Source of the DNA: Roseovarius sp. THAF9 | GTDB lineage: Bacteria > Pseudomonadota > Alphaproteobacteria > Rhodobacterales > Rhodobacteraceae | Direction: 5' to 3' | Assembly (NCBI RefSeq): GCF_009363715.1 | Contig: NZ_CP045404.1 | Span: forward strand, 402,001 to 466,000 | DNA: 64,000 nt | Shown here: in pieces, positions 26,490 to 35,703 of the stretch | Numbering within the stretch: position 1 is the stretch's first letter | Layout: every line of letters starts with the position of its first letter | Position numbers and translations under genes: made by a program | The notes under the pieces: generated by a model | What the model was told of the DNA's origin: nothing | Seen by the model: only the letters and a program-made list of their open reading frames with translations | Databases searched by the model: none

Positions 26490-27674
26490 TCAGAGACCCG
26501 CGCGACCGAAGCTGGCGGGCGCGGGCGACAGCACCACGACCTGCTGGTTACGGATGGTGGCCACGGCAAGGCCGCGTTGGGTCGTGCCATTGGGCAGGAA
26601 GCGGAAGATGCCGTTGACACCCTTGAAGCCCGACGACTGCGTCAGGCGGGAGCGCGACAGGGCATCGGCCCGGCCGGAGCTGGTCAGCGCCCCGATGGCG
26701 GCGATGGCATCATAGCTGAGACCGGCAAGATCATGCGGTGCGTTGCCATTGGCCGCCTGGAAGCGCGATTTGAACTGGTTGGCGCGCTGCGGGTCGGGAA
26801 TGGCGAACCAGCCGCCCTGAACGCCCGGCAGCGTACGGGTCTGGGCCGGTTCGTCCCAGCGGGCAAGGCCGATATACTGCATCTCGGCCGGGGACAGCCC
26901 CGCCTCGGGCAGCATCTGAGAAAAGAGCGGCAGCGCGCCGGCGGAATTGGCGGTCAGGAAGATCGCGTCGGCGCTGTTGGTCTGGGCGTTTTCCTTGATC
27001 GCCGGGACGGCGCCCACGACACCGCCTTGCGAGAATTCATAGTTCACCACGCCGGCCGATGTGGCGCCGTTGGCGCGAATGGCCTGGGCGATCGCGTCGC
27101 GTCCCAGTTCCCCGGCAAGGTTGCGCGAATGCACCGTCATGATGCGGCGCTTGCCCTGGCTGACGGCATAGCCGGTCAGGCGATTGGCGGTATCCTGGAA
27201 GGTCTGGCCGAGGATCAGCAGGTTGCCGCCCGCGATGGTCGGATTGTTGGAGAAGGCCAGCACGTTGATGTTCTTGGGCGCCATCGCGACGGCGACGGCG
27301 TTGGCGGATTCGGCGTGCAGCGGGCCCACAATGATCTTGGCGCCGTCGGCAGCGGCATTGAGCGCCGCCTGCTGGGCCTTGCCCGCGTTTCCGGCGGTGC
27401 CATAGACGCGCAGGTCGATATTGACGCCGGAAAGGTCCGCCACGGCCATGCGGGCGGCGTTTTCGAGGTCGCGCGCGAGGCGCTGTTCGTTCGGGTTGGC
27501 CGCGCCGTGCGGCACCAGCAGGGCGACCGGCACGGCGGCGCCCGGGTCGATCCGCTGGCCGCTGTCGCCACCGCCGATCGGGATCCCGGCGTCACAGGCC
27601 GCGAGCAGCAGGATTGTGGCCAAAAGGGCAAGTCTGTGGAACGGCTTGCGGACGGCATCGAAAACGGCAAACAT
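26490..27674 (-). CDS. Penicillin-binding protein activator-like lipoprotein (LpoA type)
   Basis: A 394-residue lipoprotein with signal and lipobox LLAAC, so it is anchored to a membrane on the periplasmic side. The rest is a type I periplasmic-binding fold (VALLVPHGAANPNEQRLARDLENAARMA; IIVGPLHAES; VLAFSNNPTIAGGN), the fold shared by LpoA and ABC-transporter binding proteins. A role in activating a penicillin-binding protein is inferred from the family and from the neighbouring wall genes. GAAGGAG lies upstream of the ATG at 27674. It diverges from rsmI. Confidence 0.83.
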   Translation of the reverse strand: MFAVFDAVRKPFHRLALLATILLLAACDAGIPIGGGDSGQRIDPGAAVPVALLVPHGAANPNEQRLARDLENAARMAVADLSGVNIDLRVYGTAGNAGKAQQAALNAAADGAKIIVGPLHAESANAVAVAMAPKNINVLAFSNNPTIAGGNLLILGQTFQDTANRLTGYAVSQGKRRIMTVHSRNLAGELGRDAIAQAIRANGATSAGVVNYEFSQGGVVGAVPAIKENAQTNSADAIFLTANSAGALPLFSQMLPEAGLSPAEMQYIGLARWDEPAQTRTLPGVQGGWFAIPDPQRANQFKSRFQAANGNAPHDLAGLSYDAIAAIGALTSSGRADALSRSRLTQSSGFKGVNGIFRFLPNGTTQRGLAVATIRNQQVVVLSPAPASFGRAGL

Positions 27675-27760
27675 CGGGGTACGAACTCCTTCTTTCGCGC
27701 GGTCCGGACGGACGGCGCAGTTGGCCACGATAATAGACGTCCAGAGAGGCGGGTCCAGTG

Positions 27761-28615
27761 ATGAATCCCGACAAGCAGAGCCTTGCGCCCGGACTGTACC
27801 TGGTGGCGACCCCGATCGGGGCGGCGCGGGACATCACGCTGCGCACGCTCGACATCCTTGCAGAGGCCGACGTGCTGGCCGCCGAGGACACGCGCAGCCT
27901 GCGGCGACTGATGGAAATCCACGGGTTGAAACTGAACGACAGGCCGCTCGTGTCCTATCACGACCACAATGGCGACCGCGCCCGCCCGCGCCTGATGGCG
28001 GCGCTGGAGAGCGGCAAATCAGTGGTTTACGCGTCCGAGGCGGGCACGCCGATGGTGGCCGATCCAGGGTATGATCTGGCCCGCGCGGCGGTGGCGGAGG
28101 GGCATGCGCTGATCTCGGCGCCGGGGCCGTCGGCGGTCGTGACGGCGCTGACGGTGGCGGGATTGCCGACCGACAGGTTCTTTTTCGCGGGCTTCCTGCC
28201 CTCGGGCGGATCCAAGCGGAAATCCGCACTTCGGGAGGTGGCGGGCGTGCCCGGAACGCTGGTGTTCTACGAATCGCCCAAGCGGGTGGCGGCGATGCTG
28301 CGCGACGCGGCCGAGGTGCTGGGCGAGGAACGGCAGGCGGCGGTGTGCCGGGAGCTGACGAAGAAATTCGAGGAGGTGCTGCGGGGCACGCTGGCCGAGC
28401 TGGCCGCGCGGTTGGAAGCGCAGGCCGTCAAAGGCGAGATCGTTGTGGTGATCGAACGCGGAGCGGCAGAAACGGGCTCGGCGGAAGACCTCGACACCGC
28501 ACTGAACGCGGCGCTGGAGACGCAGAGCGTGCGAGATGCGGCCGATGCGGTGGCGGCGCGGCTGGGGCTGAAACGGCGGGTCGTGTATCAGCGGGCGCTG
28601 GAGTTGAGCGGTTAG
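27761..28615 (+). CDS. rsmI: 16S rRNA (cytidine1402-2'-O)-methyltransferase
   Basis: A 284-residue tetrapyrrole-methylase-fold enzyme. Diagnostic motifs are LYLVATPIGAARDITLRTL, LAAEDTRSLRRLM, SEAGTPMVADPGYDLARAA and PGPSAVVTAL. RsmI adds a 2'-O-methyl to C1402 of 16S rRNA in the decoding centre. ATG 27761 is taken; a GTG three bases earlier is also possible. It heads the rsmI-yraN-gshB block and is divergent from the lipoprotein gene. Confidence 0.95.
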   Translation: MNPDKQSLAPGLYLVATPIGAARDITLRTLDILAEADVLAAEDTRSLRRLMEIHGLKLNDRPLVSYHDHNGDRARPRLMAALESGKSVVYASEAGTPMVADPGYDLARAAVAEGHALISAPGPSAVVTALTVAGLPTDRFFFAGFLPSGGSKRKSALREVAGVPGTLVFYESPKRVAAMLRDAAEVLGEERQAAVCRELTKKFEEVLRGTLAELAARLEAQAVKGEIVVVIERGAAETGSAEDLDTALNAALETQSVRDAADAVAARLGLKRRVVYQRALELSG

Positions 28616-28674
28616 GGAAAAATTAGCTGTTTTGGTGTGAGATGCCGGGGTGAGATGAAGGAAGGAAGGCCGGA

Positions 28675-29064
28675 ATGACATGCGACACCATCCTGCGCAG
28701 GCGCAAGGAACGCGGGCAACGGGCCTATCACAAGGGCGCGGCTGCCGAGAAATCGGTCGCGCTGGACTATGACCGTCGCGGCGCCGATCTACTGGAAACG
28801 CGGTGGCGCGGACAGGGGGGCGAGATCGACCTGATTTTTCTCGAAAACGGCGTTTACGTGTTCTGCGAGGTGAAGGCGTCGGATACGGTCGAAGGCGCGA
28901 TGTCGCTGCTGCGCCCGGCCCAGATGCAGCGCATTCATGTGGCGGCCTCCGAATATCTTGGGCAGACGCCTGATGGTCAACTTAGCGAGGTGCGCTTTGA
29001 CCTCGCGGTCATGGATGGGCAAGGTATCGTGACGGTGATGGAAAACGCGCTCGGGCATTTCTGA
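28675..29064 (+). CDS. yraN: YraN family protein (UPF0102)
   Basis: A 129-residue protein of the endonuclease-like UPF0102 family. The restriction-endonuclease-fold core is visible as KGAAAEKSVALDY, RGQGGEIDLIFLENG and FCEVKAS, giving the E...D...ExK active-site pattern. The cellular role is not established. It lies 59 bp downstream of rsmI, the usual neighbour in proteobacteria, with GAAGGAAGG-like sequence upstream of the ATG. Confidence 0.9.
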   Translation: MTCDTILRRRKERGQRAYHKGAAAEKSVALDYDRRGADLLETRWRGQGGEIDLIFLENGVYVFCEVKASDTVEGAMSLLRPAQMQRIHVAASEYLGQTPDGQLSEVRFDLAVMDGQGIVTVMENALGHF

Positions 29065-29121
29065 ATTGATCCCTGTCGGTGCTTGGCCCATGTAGAGGGC
29101 AGCACAAGACGGGGATGGCCC

Positions 29122-30057
29122 ATGAAAATCGCCTTTCAGATGGATCCGATCAATGAGATCGACATTGACGGGGACAGCAGCTTTCGCCTGGCCGAAGAAG
29201 CGCAGGCGCGGGGCCACGAGCTGTTTTATTATACGCCCGACAATCTGGCCTATGACCGGGGGCGGATCACCGCGCGGGGCTGGCCGCTGACGGTGCAGCG
29301 GGTGGAGGGTGATCATTTCAGCCTGGCAGAGGAGCGGGTTGCGGACCTGTCGGAGTTCGACGTGGTCTGGCTGCGTCAGGATCCGCCGTTCGACATGTTC
29401 TACATCACCACCACCCATCTGCTGGAGCGGGTGAAGGACACGACGCTGGTGGTGAATGATCCGTTCTGGGTGCGTAACTTTCCCGAAAAGCTGTTGATCC
29501 TCGATTTCCCTGAGCTGATGCCGCCGACCGCGATTGCACGTGATCTGGGAACGATCCGCGCCTTCAAGGCCGAGCATGGCGACGTCATCCTGAAGCCGCT
29601 TTACGGCAATGGCGGCGCGGGGGTGTTTCACCTGCCCGAGAGCGACCGAAACCTGTCGAGCCTGCACGAGATGTTCACCGGGTTCAGTCGCGAGCCGCTC
29701 ATAGTCCAGAAATACCTGCCCGAGATCAAGGACGGCGACAAGCGCGTGATCCTGGTGGATGGCGAGCCCGTGGGCGCGATCAACCGCTTGCCCGGCAAGG
29801 GTGAGGTGCGGTCGAACATGCATGTGGGCGGGCGGCCCGAGAAGGTCAGCTTGAGTGATCGCGACCGGGAGATCTGCGACATCATCGGGCCGCGCCTGCG
29901 CGAGGCGGGGCAGATTTTCGTCGGCATCGATGTGATCGGGGAGTACCTGACCGAGATCAACGTGACCTCGCCCACCGGGATCCAGGAGCTGGAGCGGTTC
30001 GACGGGATCAACGTGGCGGGCAAGATCTGGGATGCGATCGAGGCGAAACGGTCATGA
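29122..30057 (+). CDS. gshB: Glutathione synthetase
   Basis: A 311-residue ATP-grasp enzyme. It starts [21 protein letters not shown], has the substrate region [12 protein letters not shown] and the ATP-grasp motif [16 protein letters not shown], and ends with [13 protein letters not shown]. It joins gamma-glutamylcysteine and glycine. The start at 29122 matches the family N-terminus. It overlaps the following hydrolase gene by four bases (ATGA), so the two are translationally coupled. Confidence 0.96.
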   Translation: MKIAFQMDPINEIDIDGDSSFRLAEEAQARGHELFYYTPDNLAYDRGRITARGWPLTVQRVEGDHFSLAEERVADLSEFDVVWLRQDPPFDMFYITTTHLLERVKDTTLVVNDPFWVRNFPEKLLILDFPELMPPTAIARDLGTIRAFKAEHGDVILKPLYGNGGAGVFHLPESDRNLSSLHEMFTGFSREPLIVQKYLPEIKDGDKRVILVDGEPVGAINRLPGKGEVRSNMHVGGRPEKVSLSDRDREICDIIGPRLREAGQIFVGIDVIGEYLTEINVTSPTGIQELERFDGINVAGKIWDAIEAKRS

Positions 30058-30950
30058 GCGTGATGCGCAGGGTCCTGAACGCGTGGCTGCGCTGGACCGA
30101 GAAGCCGCATATGCGCCGGGCCAGCAAGGTCAATCTGCGCAATTCCTTCGAGAACAAGTCGCGCTTCTATTTTCATCCGCCGCGGGGGACGTCCTTTGTC
30201 GATGCGGACTTGGGAGATATCCGAGCGCACTGGACCTGGGCGCTGGGCGTGGGGCGCGAGGACGGGCCGCTGATCCTTTATTTCCACGGCGGGGGCTTCG
30301 TGTTCGGCAGCCCGCGCACGCATCGCGCCATGCTGGCGCGGCTGTCGAAGGAGGCAGGCGCGCCGGCGGCACTGGTAAAATACCGGCTGGCCCCGGAGAC
30401 GCCGTTTCCCGGTGCGTTCGAGGATTGCCTGGCGGCCTACAGCGCGGTGATGGACCGGCCTGGCGGCGTGGTGCTGGGCGGGGACAGCGCGGGCGGAGCG
30501 CTGGCGCTGGCGGTGCTGGCCGAGGTGACGCGGGCGGGTCTGACGCCGCCGAAAGGGTGCTTTGCGCTTTCGCCTGTGGTGGACCTGACCTTTGCGGGCG
30601 AAAGCATGGAGCGGAATGCCAAGGCGGAGGTGGTTTTGCCCGCCGAACGGGCGGAGGAGATGATCGACTGGTATCTGGACGGGGCGGACCCGCGGGACCC
30701 GAAAGCGTCGCCCTTGTTCGCGTCCTTCAAGGGCGCGGCGCCGGTTTGGATCTGCGCGGGCGATACGGAAATCCTGTTGGATGACACCAAGCGCATGGCG
30801 GCGCATCTGCGGGGCGAGGGCGTCGAGGTGACCGAGGTCATCGAGCACGACTTGCCGCATGTCTGGCCGATTTTCCATAACCTTCTGCCCGAGGGGCGCA
30901 AGACGCTGGCCGACCTGGGGCAGTGGATCAGGTCTCTTTCATCGACATAA
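30054..30950 (+). CDS. Alpha/beta hydrolase, hormone-sensitive lipase family
   Basis: A 298-residue hydrolase. The oxyanion motif is [10 protein letters not shown], the nucleophile serine is in GDSAGG, and an Asp ([11 protein letters not shown]) and His ([10 protein letters not shown]) complete the triad. The N-terminal basic-amphipathic region may touch membranes. Substrate is probably a short-chain ester. Its start overlaps the gshB stop, and its last 23 bases overlap the end of the convergent comM-like gene. Confidence 0.87.
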   Translation: MSVMRRVLNAWLRWTEKPHMRRASKVNLRNSFENKSRFYFHPPRGTSFVDADLGDIRAHWTWALGVGREDGPLILYFHGGGFVFGSPRTHRAMLARLSKEAGAPAALVKYRLAPETPFPGAFEDCLAAYSAVMDRPGGVVLGGDSAGGALALAVLAEVTRAGLTPPKGCFALSPVVDLTFAGESMERNAKAEVVLPAERAEEMIDWYLDGADPRDPKASPLFASFKGAAPVWICAGDTEILLDDTKRMAAHLRGEGVEVTEVIEHDLPHVWPIFHNLLPEGRKTLADLGQWIRSLSST

Positions 30951-32442
30951 GGCGATAGCTGACGGCCTCGGCCACGTGGGGGCGGCGGACATCGTCCGAG
31001 CCATCGAGATCGGCGATGGTGCGGGCGACGCGCAGGACGCGGTGATAGCCGCGTGCGGAAAGCCCCATGCGTTCGGCCACGGTGTTCAGAAGGTCGCGGC
31101 CTTCGCCGTCGGGCGTCGCGATCTCTTCCAGGGCCTCGCCTTCGGCATCGGCATTGAGGCGCATGTCGGCGTGATCGGCAAAGCGGGCCTGTTGCACCGC
31201 CCGCGCCGTCGCGACCCGCTCGGCCACCTCGAGGGAGCTGTCGCCCGAGGGGGGCAGGTCGAGATCGGTGAAGCTGACCGGGGGAACCTCGATGCGCAGG
31301 TCGAAGCGGTCCATCAGGGGGCCGGAGATGCGGGACATGTAATCTTCGCCGCACTGAGGCACACGGGCGCAGGCGCGGGCCGGGTCGGGCAGGTAGCCGC
31401 ATTTGCAGGGGTTGGCGGCGGCGACGAGCAGGAAGCGGCAAGGGTAGCGGACATGGGCGTTGGCGCGGGCGACGACGACCTCGCCGGTCTCGATCGGTTG
31501 TCGCAGGGTTTCGAGTACGGCGCGGGGGTATTCGGGAAACTCGTCCATGAAGAGGACGCCGTTGTGGGCGAGGCTGATTTCGCCGGGGCCGGCGCGGCGC
31601 CCGCCGCCGACGATGGCGGCCATGGAGGCGGTGTGATGCGGCTCGCGGAAGGGGCGCGTGCGGTTGATGCCGCCCTCGGTGAGAAGGCCGGCGAGGGAAT
31701 GGATCATGGAGGTTTCCAGCGCCTCGGGCGCGGTGAGGGGCGGCAGAATGCCGGGAAGGCGGGCCGCGAGCATGGATTTGCCCGAGCCGGGCGTGCCGAC
31801 CATCATCAGGTGGTGCCGTCCCGCGGCGGCGATTTCGAGCGCGCGCTTGGCGCGTTCCTGGCCCTTGACGTCGCGCAAGTCACGGCCCGAGGCGTCTGCC
31901 GTGACCTCGCCCGGTTCGGCAGGCGGCAGGGGGGATTGGCCGGTATAGTGGCGTACCACGTCGGCGAGCGTGGCGGCGCCGATGACTTGCGTGGCGCCGA
32001 CCCAGGCGGCCTCGGCGCCCGAGCCTTTGGGGCAGAGAAGCGTGCGCTCTTCCTCGGCGGCGGCCATGGCGGCGGGAAGCGCGCCGATGACGGGGATGAG
32101 GGAGCCGTCTAGCGAGAGCTCGCCCAGGGAACACGTGCCTTCGACGGCGTCGGGCGGGATGATTTCCAGTGCGGCGAGCAGGGCGAGGGCGATGGGCAGG
32201 TCGAAATGGCTGCCTTCCTTGGGCATGTCGGCGGGCGAGAGGTTGATGGTGATGCGCTTGGAGGGCAGCGCGATGGCCATCGACGACAGCGCGGTGCGGA
32301 CGCGGTCGCGCGCCTCGGACACGGCCTTGTCCGGCAGGCCCACGAGCGAGAAGGCCGGAACGCCGGGGGTGACGGCGCATTGCACCTCGACCTGGCGGGC
32401 CTCTACGCCCTCGAAGGCGACGGTGTAGGCGCGGGCGACCAT
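30928..32442 (-). CDS. comM: YifB/ComM family Mg chelatase-like AAA+ ATPase
   Basis: A 504-residue protein with an N-terminal Lon-protease-S5-like domain (VARAYTVAFEGVEARQVEVQ), a central AAA+ module with Walker A GTPGSGKSML and Walker B GVLFMDEFPEY, and a C-terminal Mg-chelatase helical domain with CxxC metal pattern (NPCKCGY). ComM promotes branch migration in natural transformation. The start at 32442 matches the family. Roseobacter genomes often carry competence genes but none of the uptake genes lies here. Confidence 0.92.
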   Translation of the reverse strand: MVARAYTVAFEGVEARQVEVQCAVTPGVPAFSLVGLPDKAVSEARDRVRTALSSMAIALPSKRITINLSPADMPKEGSHFDLPIALALLAALEIIPPDAVEGTCSLGELSLDGSLIPVIGALPAAMAAAEEERTLLCPKGSGAEAAWVGATQVIGAATLADVVRHYTGQSPLPPAEPGEVTADASGRDLRDVKGQERAKRALEIAAAGRHHLMMVGTPGSGKSMLAARLPGILPPLTAPEALETSMIHSLAGLLTEGGINRTRPFREPHHTASMAAIVGGGRRAGPGEISLAHNGVLFMDEFPEYPRAVLETLRQPIETGEVVVARANAHVRYPCRFLLVAAANPCKCGYLPDPARACARVPQCGEDYMSRISGPLMDRFDLRIEVPPVSFTDLDLPPSGDSSLEVAERVATARAVQQARFADHADMRLNADAEGEALEEIATPDGEGRDLLNTVAERMGLSARGYHRVLRVARTIADLDGSDDVRRPHVAEAVSYRLMSMKET

Positions 32443-32539
32443 GGGGGACTCCGTTCCCTTGAGAATGGTTAACAGATAGCGCGCAAGTGGTTTAAGAATG
32501 GTTAACCGCTTCGGAGGTGGCGCGGCTGGCGGATGCGGG

Positions 32540-32577
32540 AGCCTCCGGCGGGGATATTTTGGCCAGAGGAAGCGGCG
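32540..32577 (-). repeat. Intergenic repeat, GCCTCCGGCGGGGATATTT type, copy C
   Basis: Shares GCCTCCGGCGGGGATATTT then GCCAGAGGAA-AGCGG with 36929-36966, and its left half with 44750-44774. It lies between the comM and GST genes. Confidence 0.6.
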
Positions 32578-32579
32578 GG

Positions 32580-33458
32580 TCAGGTCGCGGCGTCGCGCAT
32601 TGCAGTGAAGGCGGGCCAGGCGTCGGGGTCGGCGACGGTCTTGTCGCGGCAGGTGGCGTTGCAGAAGCCGAAGATCCGCCCGCCGGTTTCCATCAGGTGC
32701 GTGGGGGGCTTGCCGGAATAGGGGCAGGCGGTGTTTTCGGGTCTGCCATCGGTGACGGTGCGGGCCGGGACGGGGCGGGGGCCGGGCCATGGGGTGTGGT
32801 CGAGCGGCTGGTCATAGGGGACAGGGTCGTAGGATTTCGTGAGACCGAGCGCGCGCCATTGGCGGAAGGACGTGTCGGCGAGGGTGGTGTCGACATATGC
32901 TTGCGCGGTCTTGCCCACGGGCAGGGCGTAGCCCGCGATGCGGGCGGCGACGGGGGCGTAGAAGGCGTCGGCGAGACTGTAGCGTCCGAAGAGCCAGGGG
33001 CCGTCCGCGCCGTGACGGGTGCGGGCGATGGCCCACAGGGTTTCGATACGGGCGAGGTCGGCCTTGACGGCGTCGGACGGTGTGAAGCCCTGCCACTGGT
33101 GCCGAAGCTGCATCGAGCAGTCGGCGCGCAGGGCGGAGAAGTCGGAATGCATTTCGGCGGTGATCGAGCGGGCGAGGGCGCGGGCGGCGGGATCCCCGGG
33201 CCAAAGACCGGCGTCGGGGTGACGTTCGGCCAGGGTTTCGGCCATGGCGAGGCTGTCGAAGATGACGATGCCACTCGCGTCACGCATCACCGGGACGAGG
33301 CGGGCGGGGGCAAGATCCTTGAGGTCTTCGGCCATGGTGCTGTCGTAGAGCCCGACCATGTGGGTTCGGTGCGGCAGGCTGAATTTTTCCAGCATGAGCC
33401 AGCCGCGCAAGGACCAGCTTGAGAACGTGCGGTCGCCGATGAAGAGATCGTATGTCAT
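32580..33458 (-). CDS. Glutathione S-transferase with a C-terminal Cys-rich (YHS/TRASH-like) extension
   Basis: A 292-residue protein. Residues 1-210 are a GST (thioredoxin-fold start DRTFSSWSLRGWLMLE, then an all-helical domain with GRYSLADAFYAP). After a proline-rich linker the last 50 residues read CPYSGKPPTHLMETGG followed by FGFCNATCRDKTV, a Cys-Cys/Cys pattern like YHS or TRASH metal modules. This fusion is unusual for a GST of this type. The start at 33458 is supported by the usual N-terminal beta strand. It precedes comM on the same strand. Confidence 0.83.
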   Translation of the reverse strand: MTYDLFIGDRTFSSWSLRGWLMLEKFSLPHRTHMVGLYDSTMAEDLKDLAPARLVPVMRDASGIVIFDSLAMAETLAERHPDAGLWPGDPAARALARSITAEMHSDFSALRADCSMQLRHQWQGFTPSDAVKADLARIETLWAIARTRHGADGPWLFGRYSLADAFYAPVAARIAGYALPVGKTAQAYVDTTLADTSFRQWRALGLTKSYDPVPYDQPLDHTPWPGPRPVPARTVTDGRPENTACPYSGKPPTHLMETGGRIFGFCNATCRDKTVADPDAWPAFTAMRDAAT

Positions 33459-33516
33459 GGCGCGACGTTAGGCCGGGCGCGAGGCGGCGCAAAGCGATCA
33501 TTTGTGCGCATGTGCA

Positions 33517-34092
33517 TCACGGGGTGTGATCGATGCCTTCGACGTGCCAGCCGGAGGGGGCGTGGTGCAACTCGGTCACCGAAAGGGGGGCGATACTGTG
33601 GGAGAACGCCTCGGTCGCGGTGAGGTCGAGGGCGCGCTGAAGCTGGGTGAGGATGACGCCAAGATGGGCCACGATCACCAGATCGGCGCCGGGATGAGTG
33701 GCGATGAGCGCGTCGGTGGCGGCGTCCACGCGGGCGGCAAGCTCGGGCCAGGTTTCGCCGGAGGGTGGGCGCACCTCGCCGGGGTGGTCCCAGAAGGCCC
33801 GGTAGCGGGCCTGGTCCTCGATGTCGTCGGGGGACTGCAGGTCCCAGTCGCCGAAGTGAAGTTCGCGCAGCGCCGGATCGTGGGGCAGGCGCGTGCGGGT
33901 TTCGGCCAGCGTGTCGGCGGTGGCGGCGGCGCGGCTGAGGTCGGAGGACACGAGCATGGCCTGTCGCGGCAAGTGGGCGTCCAGGCGGGCGATGCGCGCG
34001 GTGTCCGAGAGGTCGGCGGGCAGATCGGCCCAGCCGACGAGGCCTTTCGCGTGGGTGGGGCCATGGCGGACCCAGAAAAGCCGGGTTTTCAC
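33517..34092 (-). CDS. Histidine phosphatase family protein (possibly alpha-ribazole phosphatase)
   Basis: A 191-residue phosphoglycerate-mutase-fold enzyme. The phosphohistidine motif is WVRHGPTH, a conserved Glu sits in LRELHFGDWD, and the second His is in IVAHLGVI. It overlaps the upstream CobU-like gene by four bases, and pairing with CobU-like genes suggests CobC (alpha-ribazole phosphatase) of cobalamin assembly. A general phosphatase cannot be excluded. Confidence 0.8.
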   Translation of the reverse strand: MKTRLFWVRHGPTHAKGLVGWADLPADLSDTARIARLDAHLPRQAMLVSSDLSRAAATADTLAETRTRLPHDPALRELHFGDWDLQSPDDIEDQARYRAFWDHPGEVRPPSGETWPELAARVDAATDALIATHPGADLVIVAHLGVILTQLQRALDLTATEAFSHSIAPLSVTELHHAPSGWHVEGIDHTP

Positions 34093-34589
34093 GGCAGGTC
34101 GCCTTTCAGAACCTGGGGCAGGCCGGCGATCACGTTGACCACGAGGCCGGCCGTTGCTGCGAGTTTAATGTTCAGCCGGCCCCTGGCGGCGCGCAGCGTG
34201 ACGTCCTCGCTGATTTCGGGCGCCCGGGTGATCATCACCACGGGTGCAGCGCAGAGGGCGAGGCCGGCCATAAGCTCCGCTTCGGCCTCGGCCAGGTCGT
34301 GGCCGGCCTCGGCCCGGTTGGCCAGCCAGAGCGGCAGCGCATCGACGAGCACGGCGCTGTCGCCGCTGATTCCGGCGAGGGTGCGGCCGATATCGAGCGG
34401 GTCGTGACGGGTTTGCCAAGCGGCTTGCGCGGCCTGACGCCGGTCGAGAGTGGCCTGAATTCCGGTATCGTCAGGGGGGGTGGTCACCAAAGCGACGGGC
34501 GTGCGGCCAGTGCCGAGAACCAGGTCTTCGGCGAAGATCGTCTTGCCCGATCCGATGCCTCCTAAAACGATACTGAGCCCTGGCAACAT
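34089..34589 (-). CDS. CobU/CobP-like P-loop protein lacking the guanylylated histidine
   Basis: A 166-residue P-loop protein. The Walker A is LGGIGSGKTIFAE, and the C-terminal GRLNIKLAATAGLVVNVIAG matches the end of CobU, the adenosylcobinamide kinase/guanylyltransferase. However, the region aligned with the histidine that carries GMP in Salmonella CobU (QHHKDGRPAHW) reads DRRQAAQAAW, so that histidine is absent. It may be kinase-only or have another role. It is coupled to the phosphatase gene by a four-base overlap. Confidence 0.65.
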   Translation of the reverse strand: MLPGLSIVLGGIGSGKTIFAEDLVLGTGRTPVALVTTPPDDTGIQATLDRRQAAQAAWQTRHDPLDIGRTLAGISGDSAVLVDALPLWLANRAEAGHDLAEAEAELMAGLALCAAPVVMITRAPEISEDVTLRAARGRLNIKLAATAGLVVNVIAGLPQVLKGDLP

Positions 34590-34608
34590 TTTTTTTGCAT
34601 CCTTTTCG

Positions 34609-34636
34609 TGATCCGCGCGTTGGGATGATGCGTACC
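34609..34636 (+). promoter_or_regulatory. Possible RpoE-type promoter of rpoH
   Basis: TGATCC (34609-34614) and a TA-containing -10 region (34633) are separated by 18 bases, upstream of the rpoH start at 34692. This resembles RpoE (group IV sigma) promoters known from Rhodobacter sphaeroides, where one rpoH paralogue is an RpoE target. Confidence 0.45.
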
Positions 34637-34691
34637 ACCACCAAAGACGGCGAAAAAGCTGCTTTCAAATCGCGACCGGGAGTATTTCACC

Positions 34692-35570
34692 ATGGCCTTG
34701 GATGGCAATTTCAGCACCAACATGTCACGCGCGGCGATGAAGGCCGAACTGCTTGACGCCGAAACCGAACTGACGCTGGCTTATGCCTGGCGCGACCAGC
34801 GGGACGAGGCGGCGCTGCACCGACTGATCACCGCGTATATGCGCTTGGCGATTTCGATGGCGTCGAAATACCGCCGCTACGGCGCGCCGATGAACGACCT
34901 GATCCAGGAAGCCGGGCTTGGGCTGATGAAGGCCGCCGACAAGTTCGATCCGGATCGCGGCGTGCGGTTCTCGACATACGCGGTGTGGTGGATCAAGGCC
35001 AGTATTCAAGATTATGTTATGCGGAACTGGTCAATGGTGCGGACTGGCTCGACCAGCAGTCAGAAATCGCTGTTTTTCAACATGCGCCGGGTGCAGGCGC
35101 GGCTGGAGCGGGAATCCATGGCCAAGGGCGAGACGCTGGATCGCCACCAGATGCGCGAGATGATCGCGATCGAGGTCGGTGTGCCGCTGCGCGACGTGGA
35201 AATGATGGAAGGCCGGCTGTCCGGGTCGGATTTTTCGCTGAACGCGACGCAATCGACCGAGGATGAGGGCCGCGAATGGATCGACACCATCGAGGATGAC
35301 GGCAAGCGCGGTGACGAGTTGGTCGAGGAAGACCATGACCGCGGCGCGCTGCGCAACTGGCTGGGCGGTGCGATGTCCAAGCTGAACGAGCGCGAGCGGT
35401 TCATCGTCGTGCAGCGCAAGTTGCAGGACGAAGCGCGGACGCTGGAGAGCCTTGGCGAGGAGTTGAGCCTGTCGAAGGAGCGGGTGCGCCAGATCGAGGC
35501 CGCGGCGTTCCAGAAGATGCGCAAGTATCTGGAAAAGCAGGGTGGCGAGGTGCAGAGCCTGCTGGCCTGA
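34692..35570 (+). CDS. rpoH: RNA polymerase sigma-32 factor RpoH (RpoHII-like paralogue)
   Basis: A 292-residue sigma-70-family factor with region 2 (NDLIQEAGLGLMKAADKF... RFSTYAVWWIKASIQDYVM), the RpoH box (SSQKSLFFNMRR) and region 4 (LESLGEELSLSKERVRQIE). Rhodobacteraceae usually have two RpoH proteins; the wording of region 1-2 differs from classical RpoHI and fits the RpoHII type that serves oxidative and singlet-oxygen stress. This subtype is inferred from memory of the family. A terminator follows the gene. Confidence 0.85.
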   Translation: MALDGNFSTNMSRAAMKAELLDAETELTLAYAWRDQRDEAALHRLITAYMRLAISMASKYRRYGAPMNDLIQEAGLGLMKAADKFDPDRGVRFSTYAVWWIKASIQDYVMRNWSMVRTGSTSSQKSLFFNMRRVQARLERESMAKGETLDRHQMREMIAIEVGVPLRDVEMMEGRLSGSDFSLNATQSTEDEGREWIDTIEDDGKRGDELVEEDHDRGALRNWLGGAMSKLNERERFIVVQRKLQDEARTLESLGEELSLSKERVRQIEAAAFQKMRKYLEKQGGEVQSLLA

Positions 35571-35597
35571 GACGCATCCAATCGTGACGTATGAAAT

Positions 35598-35628
35598 AAC
35601 GCTGTCGCGGCCTGCGGCGGCGTTTTTT
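35598..35628 (+). terminator. Rho-independent terminator of rpoH
   Basis: An imperfect GC-rich stem (AACGC...GGCGTT) ends in a run of six T at 35623-35628. Confidence 0.6.
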
Positions 35629-35703
35629 CGTGTCGGAGCCCCGGGCCTTGTACCGTGTCTGGTCCGGGCATAGTGTTTGGCCGAAGATTCAGGGAGCCGT
35701 CGC

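Noticed and set aside
30928..30950. Four gene pairs overlap by exactly 23 bases (also 38477-38499, 48863-48885, 60811-60833)
   Set aside because: Two overlaps are convergent and two are on the same strand, and they share no sequence; taken as coincidence.
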